The notes beneath the pieces are model-generated. The model had not been told where the DNA came from. It saw only the letters and a program-made list of their open reading frames with translations, and ran no database searches. The position numbers were made by a program, and so were the translations under genes. This document shows positions 36,511 through 46,273 of a stretch of DNA of 64,000 bases, in pieces; within the stretch, counting starts at the first letter, position 1; each line of letters opens with the position of its first letter. The stretch is from Arenibacter algicola. Its GTDB lineage: Bacteria; Bacteroidota; Bacteroidia; Flavobacteriales; Flavobacteriaceae. The stretch covers positions 496,001 through 560,000 of the forward strand of contig NZ_JAHKPO010000003.1 of assembly GCF_018860365.1 (NCBI RefSeq), read 5' to 3'.

Positions 36511-38001
36511 ATGAATATTACAAAAAACAGATTAAGATCTCTTTTGTTGGCACTAACATTGACTTTCATTTGTCAGGTAATGGGTGCACAGGCCATCTAT
36601 GAGGACGAGAGGTATGTTCCCGAGACAGATCCCTTGGTATTGGAAAAATTGGAACAATGGCAGGATATGAAATTCGGCCTTTTAATGCATTGGGGAACCT
36701 ATAGTCAGTGGGGTATTGTGGAATCATGGTCGTTATGTCCCGAAGAATATGGTTGGTGCGAGCGTACTAAGGGCTCCAACCCCAGTGATTATAACACTTA
36801 TAAAAAGGAATATGAAGGTTTGCAGAAGACCTTCAATCCGGTGAAATTTGACCCGGACAAATGGGCCAAGGCGGCAAAAAATGCAGGTATGAAGTATGTG
36901 GTGTTCACTACCAAGCACCATGATGGATTTTCCATGTTCGATTCCAAATACACGGATTACAAAATTACGGATCCAAAAACACCATTTTCGACAAACCCCA
37001 AAGCCAATATCACCAAGGAAATTTTCAATTCCTTTAGGGAGCAGGGATTATGGGCAGGAGCTTATTTTTCCAAGCCAGATTGGAATACCCCTAGCTATTG
37101 GGATCCCTATTATCCTCCTAGGGACAGAAATGTTAATTACGAACCTGAGGCAAATCCCGAAAAGTGGCAGGCATACATAGACTTTACCCACAATCAAATA
37201 TTGGAACTGCTAACAGATTACGGCAAGGTGGATATCTTGTGGTTGGATGGTGGCTGGGTGGCCAAAACACCAAAATCTGAAATTACCAATTGGTATGAGC
37301 AGCAATTGGTTAACAATGACAACGGGTATTTAAAGAACCGTATCGTTAACCAAGATATTAAGATGGATGAATTGGTGGTCAAAGCCAGGGAAAAACAGCC
37401 TGGATTAATTGTGGTGGACCGGGCCGTTCACGGTAAAAATCAAAATTACCTTACCCCGGAAAATAGGGTGCCGGAAAAGCCGCTTCCCTATCCTTGGGAG
37501 TCTTGTATCATAGCTGGCGGTGGATGGTCCTATTCTTTTGATGCCAAATACATGTCCGGACGTGAGGCAATCCATACCTTGGTAGATATAGTGGCCAAGG
37601 GAGGTAATTTGTTGTTGAATGTTGCTCCAAGCCCTGAAGGGGAGTGGGATGAAGGGGCGTACAAATTGTTGAATGAAATAGGGGACTGGATGTCTGTAAA
37701 CAACGAGGCCATCTATGGCACACGGTCTTTGGCCCCGTTTAAGTTTGACAACGTATGTGTTACTGCCAAGCCTGATGGTACTGTATACCTCACCTATCTA
37801 GTAGAAAAAGGACAGACATCCCTGCCTTCAGAAATTGTCTTCCCTGATTATTTTCCTAAAAAAAGTGCCAAGGCACAAGTATTGGGAGGTAAACAAAAAT
37901 TAAAATGGACCCAAAAAGACAAAGGTATGGCTATTCAGCTTCCCAAGGATTTGGAGGCTAAATTGTTGGACACCGAAGCATTTGTTATTAAAATAAAATA
38001 A
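36511..38001 (+). CDS. GH29 alpha-L-fucosidase
   Basis: A 496-residue secreted fucosidase with a Sec signal peptide (cleavage near GAQA). GH29 motifs are KFGLLMHWGTYSQWGIVESW, YVVFTTKHHDGFSMFDSK, and VDILWLDGGW, whose Asp (about D246) is the expected nucleophile. The C-terminal beta-domain begins after LLLNVAPSPEGEWDEGA. It would remove alpha-linked fucose, for example core or antenna fucose of N-glycans. It closes the enzyme part of the operon and is followed by a strong terminator. Confidence 0.94.
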   Translation: MNITKNRLRSLLLALTLTFICQVMGAQAIYEDERYVPETDPLVLEKLEQWQDMKFGLLMHWGTYSQWGIVESWSLCPEEYGWCERTKGSNPSDYNTYKKEYEGLQKTFNPVKFDPDKWAKAAKNAGMKYVVFTTKHHDGFSMFDSKYTDYKITDPKTPFSTNPKANITKEIFNSFREQGLWAGAYFSKPDWNTPSYWDPYYPPRDRNVNYEPEANPEKWQAYIDFTHNQILELLTDYGKVDILWLDGGWVAKTPKSEITNWYEQQLVNNDNGYLKNRIVNQDIKMDELVVKAREKQPGLIVVDRAVHGKNQNYLTPENRVPEKPLPYPWESCIIAGGGWSYSFDAKYMSGREAIHTLVDIVAKGGNLLLNVAPSPEGEWDEGAYKLLNEIGDWMSVNNEAIYGTRSLAPFKFDNVCVTAKPDGTVYLTYLVEKGQTSLPSEIVFPDYFPKKSAKAQVLGGKQKLKWTQKDKGMAIQLPKDLEAKLLDTEAFVIKIK

Positions 38002-38155
38002 GGAATTATACCATATTGGGAATTTAAAAATGAATTCTTTGGTCTAAAAATGCAAGGGAATACGATTCCTGAAGGAAGAAAAGGCTAAAGATATCAACAG
38101 TTTGTTCCTCTGGTAATTAACATATTTTATCATAAATTAATCATAATTTACCCTA

Positions 38156-38194
38156 GCACCCTGATAGTATTCATAACTATCAGGGTGCTTTTTT
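38156..38194 (+). terminator. Intrinsic terminator between GH29 and susC-like gene
   Basis: Perfect 13-base arms GCACCCTGATAGT (38156-38168) and ACTATCAGGGTGC (38176-38188) with a 7-base loop, then a T run. It separates the enzyme operon from the SusC/SusD pair, which must therefore have its own promoter in 38195-38380. Confidence 0.93.
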
Positions 38195-38380
38195 ACATAA
38201 AAATCAAATTATTGTTAAGGTTCTCTACTAAAACGTTTTCGATAATACGTCATTAGGCTTTCGGCAATTGTCATTAGTCGAATTAATTTCTCCACCTAGG
38301 CGGGAAAATGAAAATTTAGTAATTATTTAACATTGGGGTAACTCCCTTAACATCTAATTAACTAACTAAAAATTATTAGT

Positions 38381-41300
38381 ATGATTAAAAAATTTCATTA
38401 CTATTTATTGCTGGCTTCATTTCTCGTTGTACAGGGAATGATGGCGCAGAACAAAACGGTTACCGGTACAGTGTCCGATGATTTGGGCACCCCGCTACCA
38501 GGTGTCAACGTTGTGGAGAAAGGTACATCCAATGGTACTTCCACGGATTTTGATGGTAATTACTCCCTAAATGTAGGGAACAATGCTACATTGGTTTTTT
38601 CTTCTTTAGGTTTTACCAAAAAGGAAATTGCAGTGGGAGCACAGACTTCTATTAAAGTTGTTCTTGAAGAGGATGCAGAACAATTAGGGGAAGTTGTTGT
38701 AACAGGTTTGGGTATTACCAGGGAAAAGAAGGCCCTTGGTTATGCTACTGCAACTATTAGTGCAGAAGCTTTGACCGAAACTGCAACACCCAACTTTGCA
38801 ACTGCATTGTATGGGAAAGCTCCTGGGGTTAGTATAAATACTACTCCTGGTGGATCTACCAGTGCTTCCAACATTACTATAAGGGGTTTCGCTTCCATAA
38901 CAGGTAAGAGTCAACCGTTAATTATTATGGATGGTGTGCCTATTAGGGATGGTGAAGTTTCCAACAATAACTATTGGGGAGACCAACGTCTTAGAGGTAA
39001 TGGTCTTTTGGATATTAACCCAGAGGATATAGATAACATTTCCATTCTTAAGGGAGCATCTGCTGCCGCACTGTATGGTTCTGAAGCGGTAAACGGTGTG
39101 GTTTTGATCACTACCAAAAGTGGTAAGAACAAGAAGAAAGGAATGACTGTAGATATGAGTTCATCCTATAGCTTTGACAAAGTGGCTTATCTTCCAAGAT
39201 ACCAAACGGTGAGGGGACCAGGTGCTCCTTTGAACGTATCAGATGGTGGCCAGGATGCCGAAGGTTTTATTTATCATGATTTAGATGGCAATGGAACTGC
39301 CGAAACTAGAGGTGTGTTGGGTTATAGTATTAACTTTGGACCAAAATTTGACGGTAAGCCAACCATTGGTTGGGATGGAGTTGTAAGACCTTATGAGGCT
39401 CAGGATGACCGTTATGGTGGCTTGTTCAACACTGCACACAATACAAGTGTTAACATGTCCATTACCAATGTTACCGATAATTCCAATTTAAGGTTTTCTT
39501 ATACTCGTCAGGATAATCAGGGGATCAGTATTGGAGCTGAGGAGGAAAAGAATATATTTAACTTAAATGCAACCTTTAAATGGGCTGATAATATGTCTAC
39601 TGATGTAATTGTAAATTATGTAAATCAGTCCGTATTCAATAGACCTTATTCTGTAGACCGATTGATGAACAACTTTACAGGAATGATGTCCCCCTTCGAT
39701 AGTGCAGATTGGTATTTGGCCAATTATAAAACTAGTAAAGGATATAAGTATGTTACAGGAACAAACCAAAGTTTAACTCCTGAGGAGAATATTATTTATC
39801 CTGGTTTTAAAGGAGATATCGGAAACTTTGTTTGGAGCGTAAAGGAGAATCGCTTGGAAGAGCAGAGCAATAGGATCATAGGAACTATCACCAATAATTG
39901 GGATATCGCCACCGGTCTTAATTTAAGAGGTAGAATTTCTACAGATTTCACCAACAGAAATTCAGAGGGCAGTAGTACTACATCTATACCTTTGGCTTTT
40001 GGAAATTCAGGTGGTTTCAGTATGAGTAATGATAGTTACAACTCTTTGTACGGAGAATTGTTGTTAAGATATGAAACCCCAATCACAACAGACTTAACCC
40101 TAGCCATGATGGCTGGTTACAACGCTACCAAACAATCTGAATCCCACCTAAACAGGGGAACCAATGGAGGTTTGAGCGTTGAAAATTGGTTTGACATATC
40201 TGCATCGGTTAACACACCTAATTCTGGAAGTAGCCGAAACTCTATTGTAAAGGATGCGTTTTTGGGTACCATGAATTTGGATTACAAGGGGTATTTTTAT
40301 GTAGAGGGGACAATTCGTAGGGATAAGACCTCTACTATGAACCCCAACAACAATAGTTTTGTATATCCTTCGGTAAACTCCAGTTTTGTACTTTCAGAGG
40401 CATTTGACCTACCACTTTTTATGAATTATTTCAAAATTCGTGGATCTTGGGGTATCGTGGGTAACTACCCTGATATTTATGGAGCAAACATTGCCTATAA
40501 CCAGAATACTTTGGGATCTCAAGGAGGCAACCCAGTGCTTTACACTACTATTCCTTCTAGTTTTGGTAACGACGGTATTAGACCAGAAGAGAAGCATGAG
40601 TACGAGTTTGGTTTGGAACTCAAATTTTTTCAGGGAAGGTTAGGTCTTGATGCTTCTTATTATAACGCCCAAATTGTTGATCAGATCTTGCCATTGACAC
40701 TTCCGAATAGCTCTGGAGCCAGTAATGTGCTGACCAATATTGGTACGTTAAGGAACCAAGGATATGAATTTGCGGTGACTGGTACTCCTATAGACACTGG
40801 TTCCTTTAGATGGGATGCTATCGTAAACTTTGCCAAGAACAACAACAAGGTTGAGAAACTGGCACCTGGTTTGGATGAACTGTTACATGCGGATTATGAT
40901 GGAAATGCTGCTCAATTGAAGTCGTTGGTAGGACAACCAATGGGGGATCTATATGCACATCCGGTGGCCACAGATGCACAAGGAAGAAAAATTGTGGATC
41001 CCAATGGAATGTATAAAGTGGATGCGGACAACATGGAAAAATTCGGTAACGCCATGCCAAAATGGACCGGTGGTGTTATGAACTCCTTTAGCTATAAGAA
41101 CATTACTTTGGATGCCCTTGTGGATTTCCGTATAGGTGGGCATGTAATGCCAACTGCACTTAACTGGATGACCAGCCGTGGTCTAACAGAGGAGAGCACA
41201 AAGTTCATGGATACGGAAAGTGGCGGACTAAGTTATTACGAGGATGGTACAGGAAAAAGAATTCAGACAACTCCTGGAGCTGCTGCAGGTCCTGGAGGAG

Positions 41301-41707
41301 AAGTGGTTTATCATGATGGTATTTTGTTGGATGGTGTTACCAATGATGGTCAGCCTAACGATCAAATAGCTTCTGCCGCGGATTACTACTGGACCGTTTA
41401 CAACTGGGGTGGACCTCAATATAGTCCAAACACCCGTTATGAACTATACATTAAAGAGAATACCTACTTTAAAATGAGAGAGTTGTCCATAGGCTACAAA
41501 ATGCCAAGAAAAGTAATTGATAAGATAGGACTTAGTAAATTGCAATTCTCTGTTTTCGGTAGAAACTTGTTCTATCTATATAGAACAATCAAGGATATGG
41601 ATGGGGAACAGACCACGGCAGGTTCTAGATGGTTCCAAAATGTTAATAATGTTGGTACCAACCCTTCAACTCGTTCTTTCGGTCTAATGGTAAGAGCTAG
41701 TTTATAA
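38381..41707 (+). CDS. SusC/RagA-type TonB-dependent outer membrane transporter
   Basis: An 1108-residue outer membrane beta-barrel that imports oligosaccharides with TonB energy. A signal peptide (cleavage near MMAQ) precedes a carboxypeptidase-regulatory-like domain (VTGTVSDDLGTPLPGVNVVEKG), the TonB box region (LGEVVVTGLGITREKKALGYA), the plug (YGKAPGVSINTTPGGSTSA, ILKGASAAALYGSEAVNGVV) and the barrel ending FGLMVRASL. It pairs with the SusD-like gene 34 bases downstream and serves the N-glycan-like locus upstream. Confidence 0.96.
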   Translation: MIKKFHYYLLLASFLVVQGMMAQNKTVTGTVSDDLGTPLPGVNVVEKGTSNGTSTDFDGNYSLNVGNNATLVFSSLGFTKKEIAVGAQTSIKVVLEEDAEQLGEVVVTGLGITREKKALGYATATISAEALTETATPNFATALYGKAPGVSINTTPGGSTSASNITIRGFASITGKSQPLIIMDGVPIRDGEVSNNNYWGDQRLRGNGLLDINPEDIDNISILKGASAAALYGSEAVNGVVLITTKSGKNKKKGMTVDMSSSYSFDKVAYLPRYQTVRGPGAPLNVSDGGQDAEGFIYHDLDGNGTAETRGVLGYSINFGPKFDGKPTIGWDGVVRPYEAQDDRYGGLFNTAHNTSVNMSITNVTDNSNLRFSYTRQDNQGISIGAEEEKNIFNLNATFKWADNMSTDVIVNYVNQSVFNRPYSVDRLMNNFTGMMSPFDSADWYLANYKTSKGYKYVTGTNQSLTPEENIIYPGFKGDIGNFVWSVKENRLEEQSNRIIGTITNNWDIATGLNLRGRISTDFTNRNSEGSSTTSIPLAFGNSGGFSMSNDSYNSLYGELLLRYETPITTDLTLAMMAGYNATKQSESHLNRGTNGGLSVENWFDISASVNTPNSGSSRNSIVKDAFLGTMNLDYKGYFYVEGTIRRDKTSTMNPNNNSFVYPSVNSSFVLSEAFDLPLFMNYFKIRGSWGIVGNYPDIYGANIAYNQNTLGSQGGNPVLYTTIPSSFGNDGIRPEEKHEYEFGLELKFFQGRLGLDASYYNAQIVDQILPLTLPNSSGASNVLTNIGTLRNQGYEFAVTGTPIDTGSFRWDAIVNFAKNNNKVEKLAPGLDELLHADYDGNAAQLKSLVGQPMGDLYAHPVATDAQGRKIVDPNGMYKVDADNMEKFGNAMPKWTGGVMNSFSYKNITLDALVDFRIGGHVMPTALNWMTSRGLTEESTKFMDTESGGLSYYEDGTGKRIQTTPGAAAGPGGEVVYHDGILLDGVTNDGQPNDQIASAADYYWTVYNWGGPQYSPNTRYELYIKENTYFKMRELSIGYKMPRKVIDKIGLSKLQFSVFGRNLFYLYRTIKDMDGEQTTAGSRWFQNVNNVGTNPSTRSFGLMVRASL

Positions 41708-41741
41708 TAATATAAATAAGAATTATATAAAAAGATATTTC

Positions 41742-43325
41742 ATGAAAAAATTATCGATAATACTCAGTATTGTTATGGCTACAGCCATTAGCGGGTGTAC
41801 TGAGGCAGATTTTAGCGAGAATTACGCAAACCCTTCAAAGGTATCGACAGCAACAGTAGAGAAGCAATTTGCTGGAATGTTGGTTGCCAATAAGGATTAC
41901 GTTCTTCCTGCCTATTGGAACTATTTCGTAGTGCTTAGAACTACACTAACACGTTATACCCAAGCAGTAGGTTGGATAAATACTTCCAACCAATATGTTC
42001 CCGGTGAAGCTGGAATTGGTGGACGTTGGGGTAATTACTATGATTTCTTGGCACAATACAGGGAATTGGAGAAGATTTACAATAACCTTTCTCCAGAGGA
42101 TCAAGCAGATTTAAGGGTATATATGCTTACGGCCACAATTTACCTTTATGATCATACCCAAAGGGTGGTGGACTTACATGGTGATATTCCATTCTCCGAA
42201 GCGGGTCGCTTAAGCCAAAATGGAGGTGATTATTTGGCGTCGTTGCCTACTTATGATACTGCCGAAAGTATCTATACTACTATGTTGGATGGTTTAAAGG
42301 CATTTTCTGACGAATTGAACAGTATCAATGTTAGCGCAGGAATCATGGTAGGGTTTCAGACCCAGGATTTTGTTAACGGAGGTGATTTGAGTGCTTGGAA
42401 AAAGTATTGTAATTCGCTTAGACTAAGAATGTTGACCAGGGTTTCCGGTGTTTCGGAATTCCAATCTAGAGCGCAGTCTGAGATTGCTGCCATTTTGGCC
42501 AATCCAGGGCAATATCCTTTAGTAGAGGATAATTCTGAAAATGTTCAGATAGACGTTGTTAGTTTGGATACTCCGATCAACTCCAAAAGCTTTAGAGGTG
42601 GACTGGAAGATTGGGACGGTAACTTGGCTGGAAAAGCCATGATAGATCACATGTTGGATAATACCGATCCTAGATTAAGAGCTATGTACGAACCAGGCGA
42701 AAATGCCGGTAGCGACTATTTAGGTTTGGATCCATTGCTTAATGAAAATGACCAAACTACTTTGGTAGCTACTGGTACCTTATCAAGATACAACCGTTCC
42801 ACTTTAAGTAGAAACGAATATTTCCCTGGGCTTTTGTTTACAGCTGCTGAGGTAAGTCTACTTAAAGCAGAATATTATTTGAATGCCAGTAATGACGCCA
42901 TGGCACAAGCTAGTTATGAGGATGCAATTGAGAAATCAACTGAATTCTACTATGCTTTACGTGATTTGAGTGCCGATGGTACCGCTATTGATCTAGTTCC
43001 TACCAATGATACGGAAATACAGGCCTATATTGGTAGTGCCGATGTAAATTGGGACAACGCAACTAATGATGATGAGAAATTGTCTTTGATCGCAACTCAA
43101 AAATGGATACACTTCAGTGTACTTCAATTGCCAGATAGCTGGGCAGAACAAAGAAGGTTGAATTTACCTGAATTTACTTTCCAGGTAGATAATGCCAACG
43201 AACAAACATTGCCACCTAGCCGTTGGATTTACCCAAATAGTGAGCGTGTTTATAACACAGACAATTATAATACAGTTAGTGGCGAGGATAATTTGACCAC
43301 AAAATTATTCTGGGACGTTAATTAA
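41742..43325 (+). CDS. SusD-like outer membrane lipoprotein (SusD_2 type)
   Basis: A 527-residue surface lipoprotein with lipobox ISGC near residue 19. The fold markers are those of the SusD/RagB-like group 2 family: ADFSENYANPSKVSTATVEKQF at the start, TIYLYDHTQRVVDLHGDIPFSEA, DLSAWKKYCNSLRLRMLTRVSG, LLKAEYYLNASNDAMAQASYEDAI (helical TPR part) and KWIHFSVLQLPDSWAEQRRLNLPEF. It caps the partner SusC barrel and binds glycan. Confidence 0.94.
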   Translation: MKKLSIILSIVMATAISGCTEADFSENYANPSKVSTATVEKQFAGMLVANKDYVLPAYWNYFVVLRTTLTRYTQAVGWINTSNQYVPGEAGIGGRWGNYYDFLAQYRELEKIYNNLSPEDQADLRVYMLTATIYLYDHTQRVVDLHGDIPFSEAGRLSQNGGDYLASLPTYDTAESIYTTMLDGLKAFSDELNSINVSAGIMVGFQTQDFVNGGDLSAWKKYCNSLRLRMLTRVSGVSEFQSRAQSEIAAILANPGQYPLVEDNSENVQIDVVSLDTPINSKSFRGGLEDWDGNLAGKAMIDHMLDNTDPRLRAMYEPGENAGSDYLGLDPLLNENDQTTLVATGTLSRYNRSTLSRNEYFPGLLFTAAEVSLLKAEYYLNASNDAMAQASYEDAIEKSTEFYYALRDLSADGTAIDLVPTNDTEIQAYIGSADVNWDNATNDDEKLSLIATQKWIHFSVLQLPDSWAEQRRLNLPEFTFQVDNANEQTLPPSRWIYPNSERVYNTDNYNTVSGEDNLTTKLFWDVN

Positions 43326-43356
43326 GGAATTGAGTTAGTTTTTATTTTATTTTTTC

Positions 43357-43389
43357 AAAAGCCCGATACAACTATTGTATCGGGCTTTT
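43357..43389 (+). terminator. Intrinsic terminator after susD-like gene
   Basis: Perfect 15-base arms AAAAGCCCGATACAA (43357-43371) and TTGTATCGGGCTTTT (43375-43389) with a 3-base loop; symmetric, so it may work in both directions. The rest of the gap to 43658 shows nothing else that I recognise. Confidence 0.92.
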
Positions 43390-43658
43390 ACTTTTTGGCA
43401 TTTAACAAAACTGAAAATGATTTTTGGTGAAATTTAAGGAGGCCGGCGAGTTTAACACCTAGAGCTTAAGTAGTTCTTTTTTATTAACAGTATTTAGCCG
43501 AATCCGATTGGAGATAAGGGGAGCGTAGCTTTATTAATACTCGAAATAGAATTTAAACATACCCATGTATGTATATCTAGGTCCTTTATACCATTCAATT
43601 TAAATTAATTCCACATTTTGTTATCAGAAAGAAAAACCCCATTTTGTTAGCTTGGTCT

Positions 43659-45581
43659 TTAATTTTTTAGGTAATAAAAATGTCCGTCTTCTGCCCCGAT
43701 CAATAAATTTGGTTTACCGTCCTGGTCCCAATCCACTACAGTTGGACTCGTGGTATGGCCGGCCAATTTGGTATTGACCAGGTTGCCTCTTTTTTTGAAG
43801 ATGGTATTTCCGTTAGATTCTCCTACGTTTTCGTACCATTCAATATTCTCACTATTGGCCAAAAGGTCAAGGTCTCCGTCCCCGTCCCAATCCGTGAATT
43901 GAATTTTTCTTCGCCCACTGCCACCTGCTTCCCGCTCCGTTAAACGCAGCAAATCGTTGCCAATGCTGCCATCCGCATTTTTGAAGATACGTTGTCCTGG
44001 CTTTAGATAGAGTTTACCTCTTTTTTTAAACCGTTCAAAAAAAGCCAAATAGCCTTCGTGATCTAACATTACCAAGTCCATTAGTCCGTCTTTGTTCCAG
44101 TCTATGGCGTAAGGCGTTGTTCTCCACTGGGTGGCCAATTCGTCTTTTTCTGGATTCCACCAGTTCCATTTTGGTTTGGGAACTGTGTTTTTCCCCCATG
44201 CCACCTTAACACCTCCCATTTTTGTTAATTTCGGCGCACCTTTCGTGCCTATGTTTCTATACCACTCTACCTTGCCAAAAATGGAATTTAATACAATATC
44301 CTTTAGGCCATCACCGTCCCAATCGGCAACCGTAAGGGTGGTGTATCCCCATTTGCGTTCGGCCGGACCTTGAATGGAACCGCTTTCCCCTGCCATTATC
44401 CGAATCACTTCCCCATCGGCCTCTAAATAAACGGGTTCTTTAAAATCTGGATTTGCGCTCCCGTCCAAATTCTCTATAAAACCAATATAACCTGCCGAAT
44501 TTCCACATATTAGATCTTCATCCCCGTCTTCGTCCCAATCCACGCTGAACGGAGTGACCAAGGCTCCAAATTTTAGATTTTGACTTTTTTGCTGAATATA
44601 AACGGGCGACATAAAAATGGGCAAATTGTCCTTTACGGTACCTGTATTTTCAATAAATACCACTCTGCCATCTTCATCACCAACTACCAGGTCGATTTTG
44701 TTATCATTGTTCCAATCAAGGGCCACGGGCCGCATCATTTCCAAGTCCATTTCCAGGATACCAGTGGTATTCTCCAAAAATCTGCCTTTGGCATAGGTTG
44801 GGTTTTCTCTATTTCCGGTATTTTCAAAATAGGTAAATCGGTCTACGAATTCGCCACATATTATATCCAGATCCCCATCGCCATCAAAATCGGCCATATT
44901 GGGGGTGGTGTTGCCATAAACATCAATTGGTTCGTTCCCGGCCAATATTTTGCCGTCGTTCCTATATTTTCCATTGTCATTTGTCAATAAATACAAGTAT
45001 CCTCGAAGGTCTCCGTTTGTCCATTCGCCTTTTTCGTTAAAGGCATTGTCCCATCCATATTCACTCCAGTCATCTATGCCTACAATGAGATCCATATCCC
45101 CGTCGTTGTCATAATCAACATATTTCCAGTCGCTAAAACGTTCTTTGTACAGATCCAATAACTCTGATGCCTGATAAAGGCCTACGGGCCGGGTATATCC
45201 ATATCGTCTAAAGTTGTCATATTCCAAGCCAACACCTAAAAGCCTAGGTTCGTTCTCTACATAAGAAATAGCTACATTTCGCATGCCGTCACCAATTTTA
45301 ACGGGGGCGTCAAATATGGGATTTCCGTGTTGGTCTTTTGTGCTGTTTTTAAATAAAAAGGTGCCATTAAAAGGAACATCGGTACAGGAAATAATGAGAT
45401 CTAGATCCCCGTCCTGATCGTAATCCATAGGTAAGGGGTTGGCCCAGAGTCCTACTGCGAGATCCTTGGTAGTGCTGGTATCCTTGTATTGCAATCTTAT
45501 TAATTTTTCATTAGTGGATTGGCCAATGGAAACAGTGGTACCCGTTAAGAACAAGCAGAGGATTAATCGTTTAAGCATCAT
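43659..45581 (-). CDS. Secreted FG-GAP/VCBS repeat protein
   Basis: A 640-residue protein with a Sec signal peptide (cleavage near SIGQ) and at least eight beta-propeller-type repeats centred on Ca2+-binding motifs of the form DxDxDGDxDL (e.g. DYDQDGDLDLII, DYDNDGDMDLIVG, DFDGDGDLDIICG, DWDEDGDEDLICG, DWDGDGLKDIVL, DWDGDGDLDLLA). Such repeats occur in integrin-like propellers, lectins and polysaccharide lyase accessory proteins. No catalytic motif is evident. The gene converges with the SusD gene. Tandem ATG codons make the start either 45581 or 45578. Confidence 0.87.
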   Translation of the reverse strand: MMLKRLILCLFLTGTTVSIGQSTNEKLIRLQYKDTSTTKDLAVGLWANPLPMDYDQDGDLDLIISCTDVPFNGTFLFKNSTKDQHGNPIFDAPVKIGDGMRNVAISYVENEPRLLGVGLEYDNFRRYGYTRPVGLYQASELLDLYKERFSDWKYVDYDNDGDMDLIVGIDDWSEYGWDNAFNEKGEWTNGDLRGYLYLLTNDNGKYRNDGKILAGNEPIDVYGNTTPNMADFDGDGDLDIICGEFVDRFTYFENTGNRENPTYAKGRFLENTTGILEMDLEMMRPVALDWNNDNKIDLVVGDEDGRVVFIENTGTVKDNLPIFMSPVYIQQKSQNLKFGALVTPFSVDWDEDGDEDLICGNSAGYIGFIENLDGSANPDFKEPVYLEADGEVIRIMAGESGSIQGPAERKWGYTTLTVADWDGDGLKDIVLNSIFGKVEWYRNIGTKGAPKLTKMGGVKVAWGKNTVPKPKWNWWNPEKDELATQWRTTPYAIDWNKDGLMDLVMLDHEGYLAFFERFKKRGKLYLKPGQRIFKNADGSIGNDLLRLTEREAGGSGRRKIQFTDWDGDGDLDLLANSENIEWYENVGESNGNTIFKKRGNLVNTKLAGHTTSPTVVDWDQDGKPNLLIGAEDGHFYYLKN

Positions 45582-45827
45582 AGGTGGATTTTACTAAGTT
45601 TATTACAGATTGATAGGTGTTTAAATAAAAATTTCAAATTAGTGTTTATTTTTCAAATGACCAACATCATACAAAAGGTACCTCACAGATGCAGGTACAT
45701 AGCTGAAAATACCAATTAAATTTATCAGGAATTTGGGAATAATCCTTTGATCGACCACAATATAAGGGGTGAGTAAAAAAAATCATTTTTTTGCCTAAAG
45801 TTTAGGGTTAAATTGTTTGATCTTTCC

Positions 45828-45835
45828 TATTTTTG
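45828..45835 (+). promoter_or_regulatory. -7 box (TATTTTTG) upstream of the tRNA-Pro array
   Basis: An exact TAnnTTTG match lies 13 bases before the first tRNA-Pro 5' fragment. No equivalent precedes the second copy of the repeat, so this may be the original tRNA promoter and may now read through the GIY-YIG gene. A -33 TTG is not well placed. Confidence 0.4.
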
Positions 45836-45843
45836 CAATCTCA

Positions 45844-45970
45844 TTTTCGGGATGTGGCCCTTCGTCTACGCTCAGGACAGGCTGCCCCACAGGGGATTCA
45901 TTTATAAATGGAGATTCTGAAAAAGAATATAGAGTATTGAGCAAATTGTAGTATCGGGATGTGGCGCAGT
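45844..45970 (+). repeat. Direct repeat, left copy (127 bp)
   Basis: This stretch recurs at 46274-46400 with three mismatches. It begins with 11 bases of tRNA-Pro 5' sequence (CGGGATGTGGC at 45848-45858), runs through a GC-rich segment and about 70 bases of spacer, and ends inside the 5' part of a second tRNA-Pro copy. Confidence 0.93.
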
Positions 45971-46027
45971 TCCCGCAAAGGAGCGGGACAGACCGGTAGC
46001 GTATCACGCCCCGGGCGTGATGGTCGC
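45955..46027 (+). pseudogene. Broken tRNA-Pro copy
   Basis: The 5' part of tRNA-Pro is present (CGGGATGTGGCGCAGT), then a 22-base hairpin-forming insertion (45971-45992) splits the D-loop. The rest of the D-arm resumes (CCGGTAGCGT). The anticodon arm has become a perfect palindrome (ATCACGCCC-C-GGGCGTGAT), and after TGGTCGC the T-arm and acceptor 3' strand are missing. Nine bases later the GIY-YIG gene starts. Confidence 0.85.
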
Positions 46028-46035
46028 TTGAAATT

Positions 46036-46272
46036 ATGGAATATGTAGTTTACATATTGTTCAGTGAAACTACCGACAGGTATTATGTGGGGCAGACGAA
46101 CAATATTGAAAAACGGCTAGTTACCCATAATAATGGTGGTAAAAAGTATACATCCAAGGGCAGACCTTGGAATTTGATAAAAACTTATCCATGTACCGAT
46201 CGAATTGAGGCGGTGCAATTGGAAAGAAAGATAAAGAATAGAGGTATCAAACGATATCTGGACGAAAAGTAA
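46036..46272 (+). CDS. Small GIY-YIG nuclease family protein
   Basis: A 78-residue protein with the single GIY-YIG nuclease domain of the UPF0213/YhbQ type. The first strand reads YVVYILFSE, the second YYVGQTNN, then KRLVTHNNGG with the conserved Arg, KGRPWNLI, and a helix with the metal-binding Glu (EAVQLERKIKNR). No DNA-binding tail is present. It is bracketed by a 127-bp direct repeat carrying tRNA-Pro pieces, and its start is eight bases after the broken tRNA copy. It could be a homing-type nuclease for the tRNA locus (inference); small GIY-YIG genes are common near tRNAs and repeats in Flavobacteriaceae. Confidence 0.88.
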   Translation: MEYVVYILFSETTDRYYVGQTNNIEKRLVTHNNGGKKYTSKGRPWNLIKTYPCTDRIEAVQLERKIKNRGIKRYLDEK

Positions 46273-46273
46273 T

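Noticed and set aside
45795-46007. 70-codon minus frame over the broken tRNA-Pro
   Set aside because: It is translation of repeat and tRNA sequence; no independent coding evidence.
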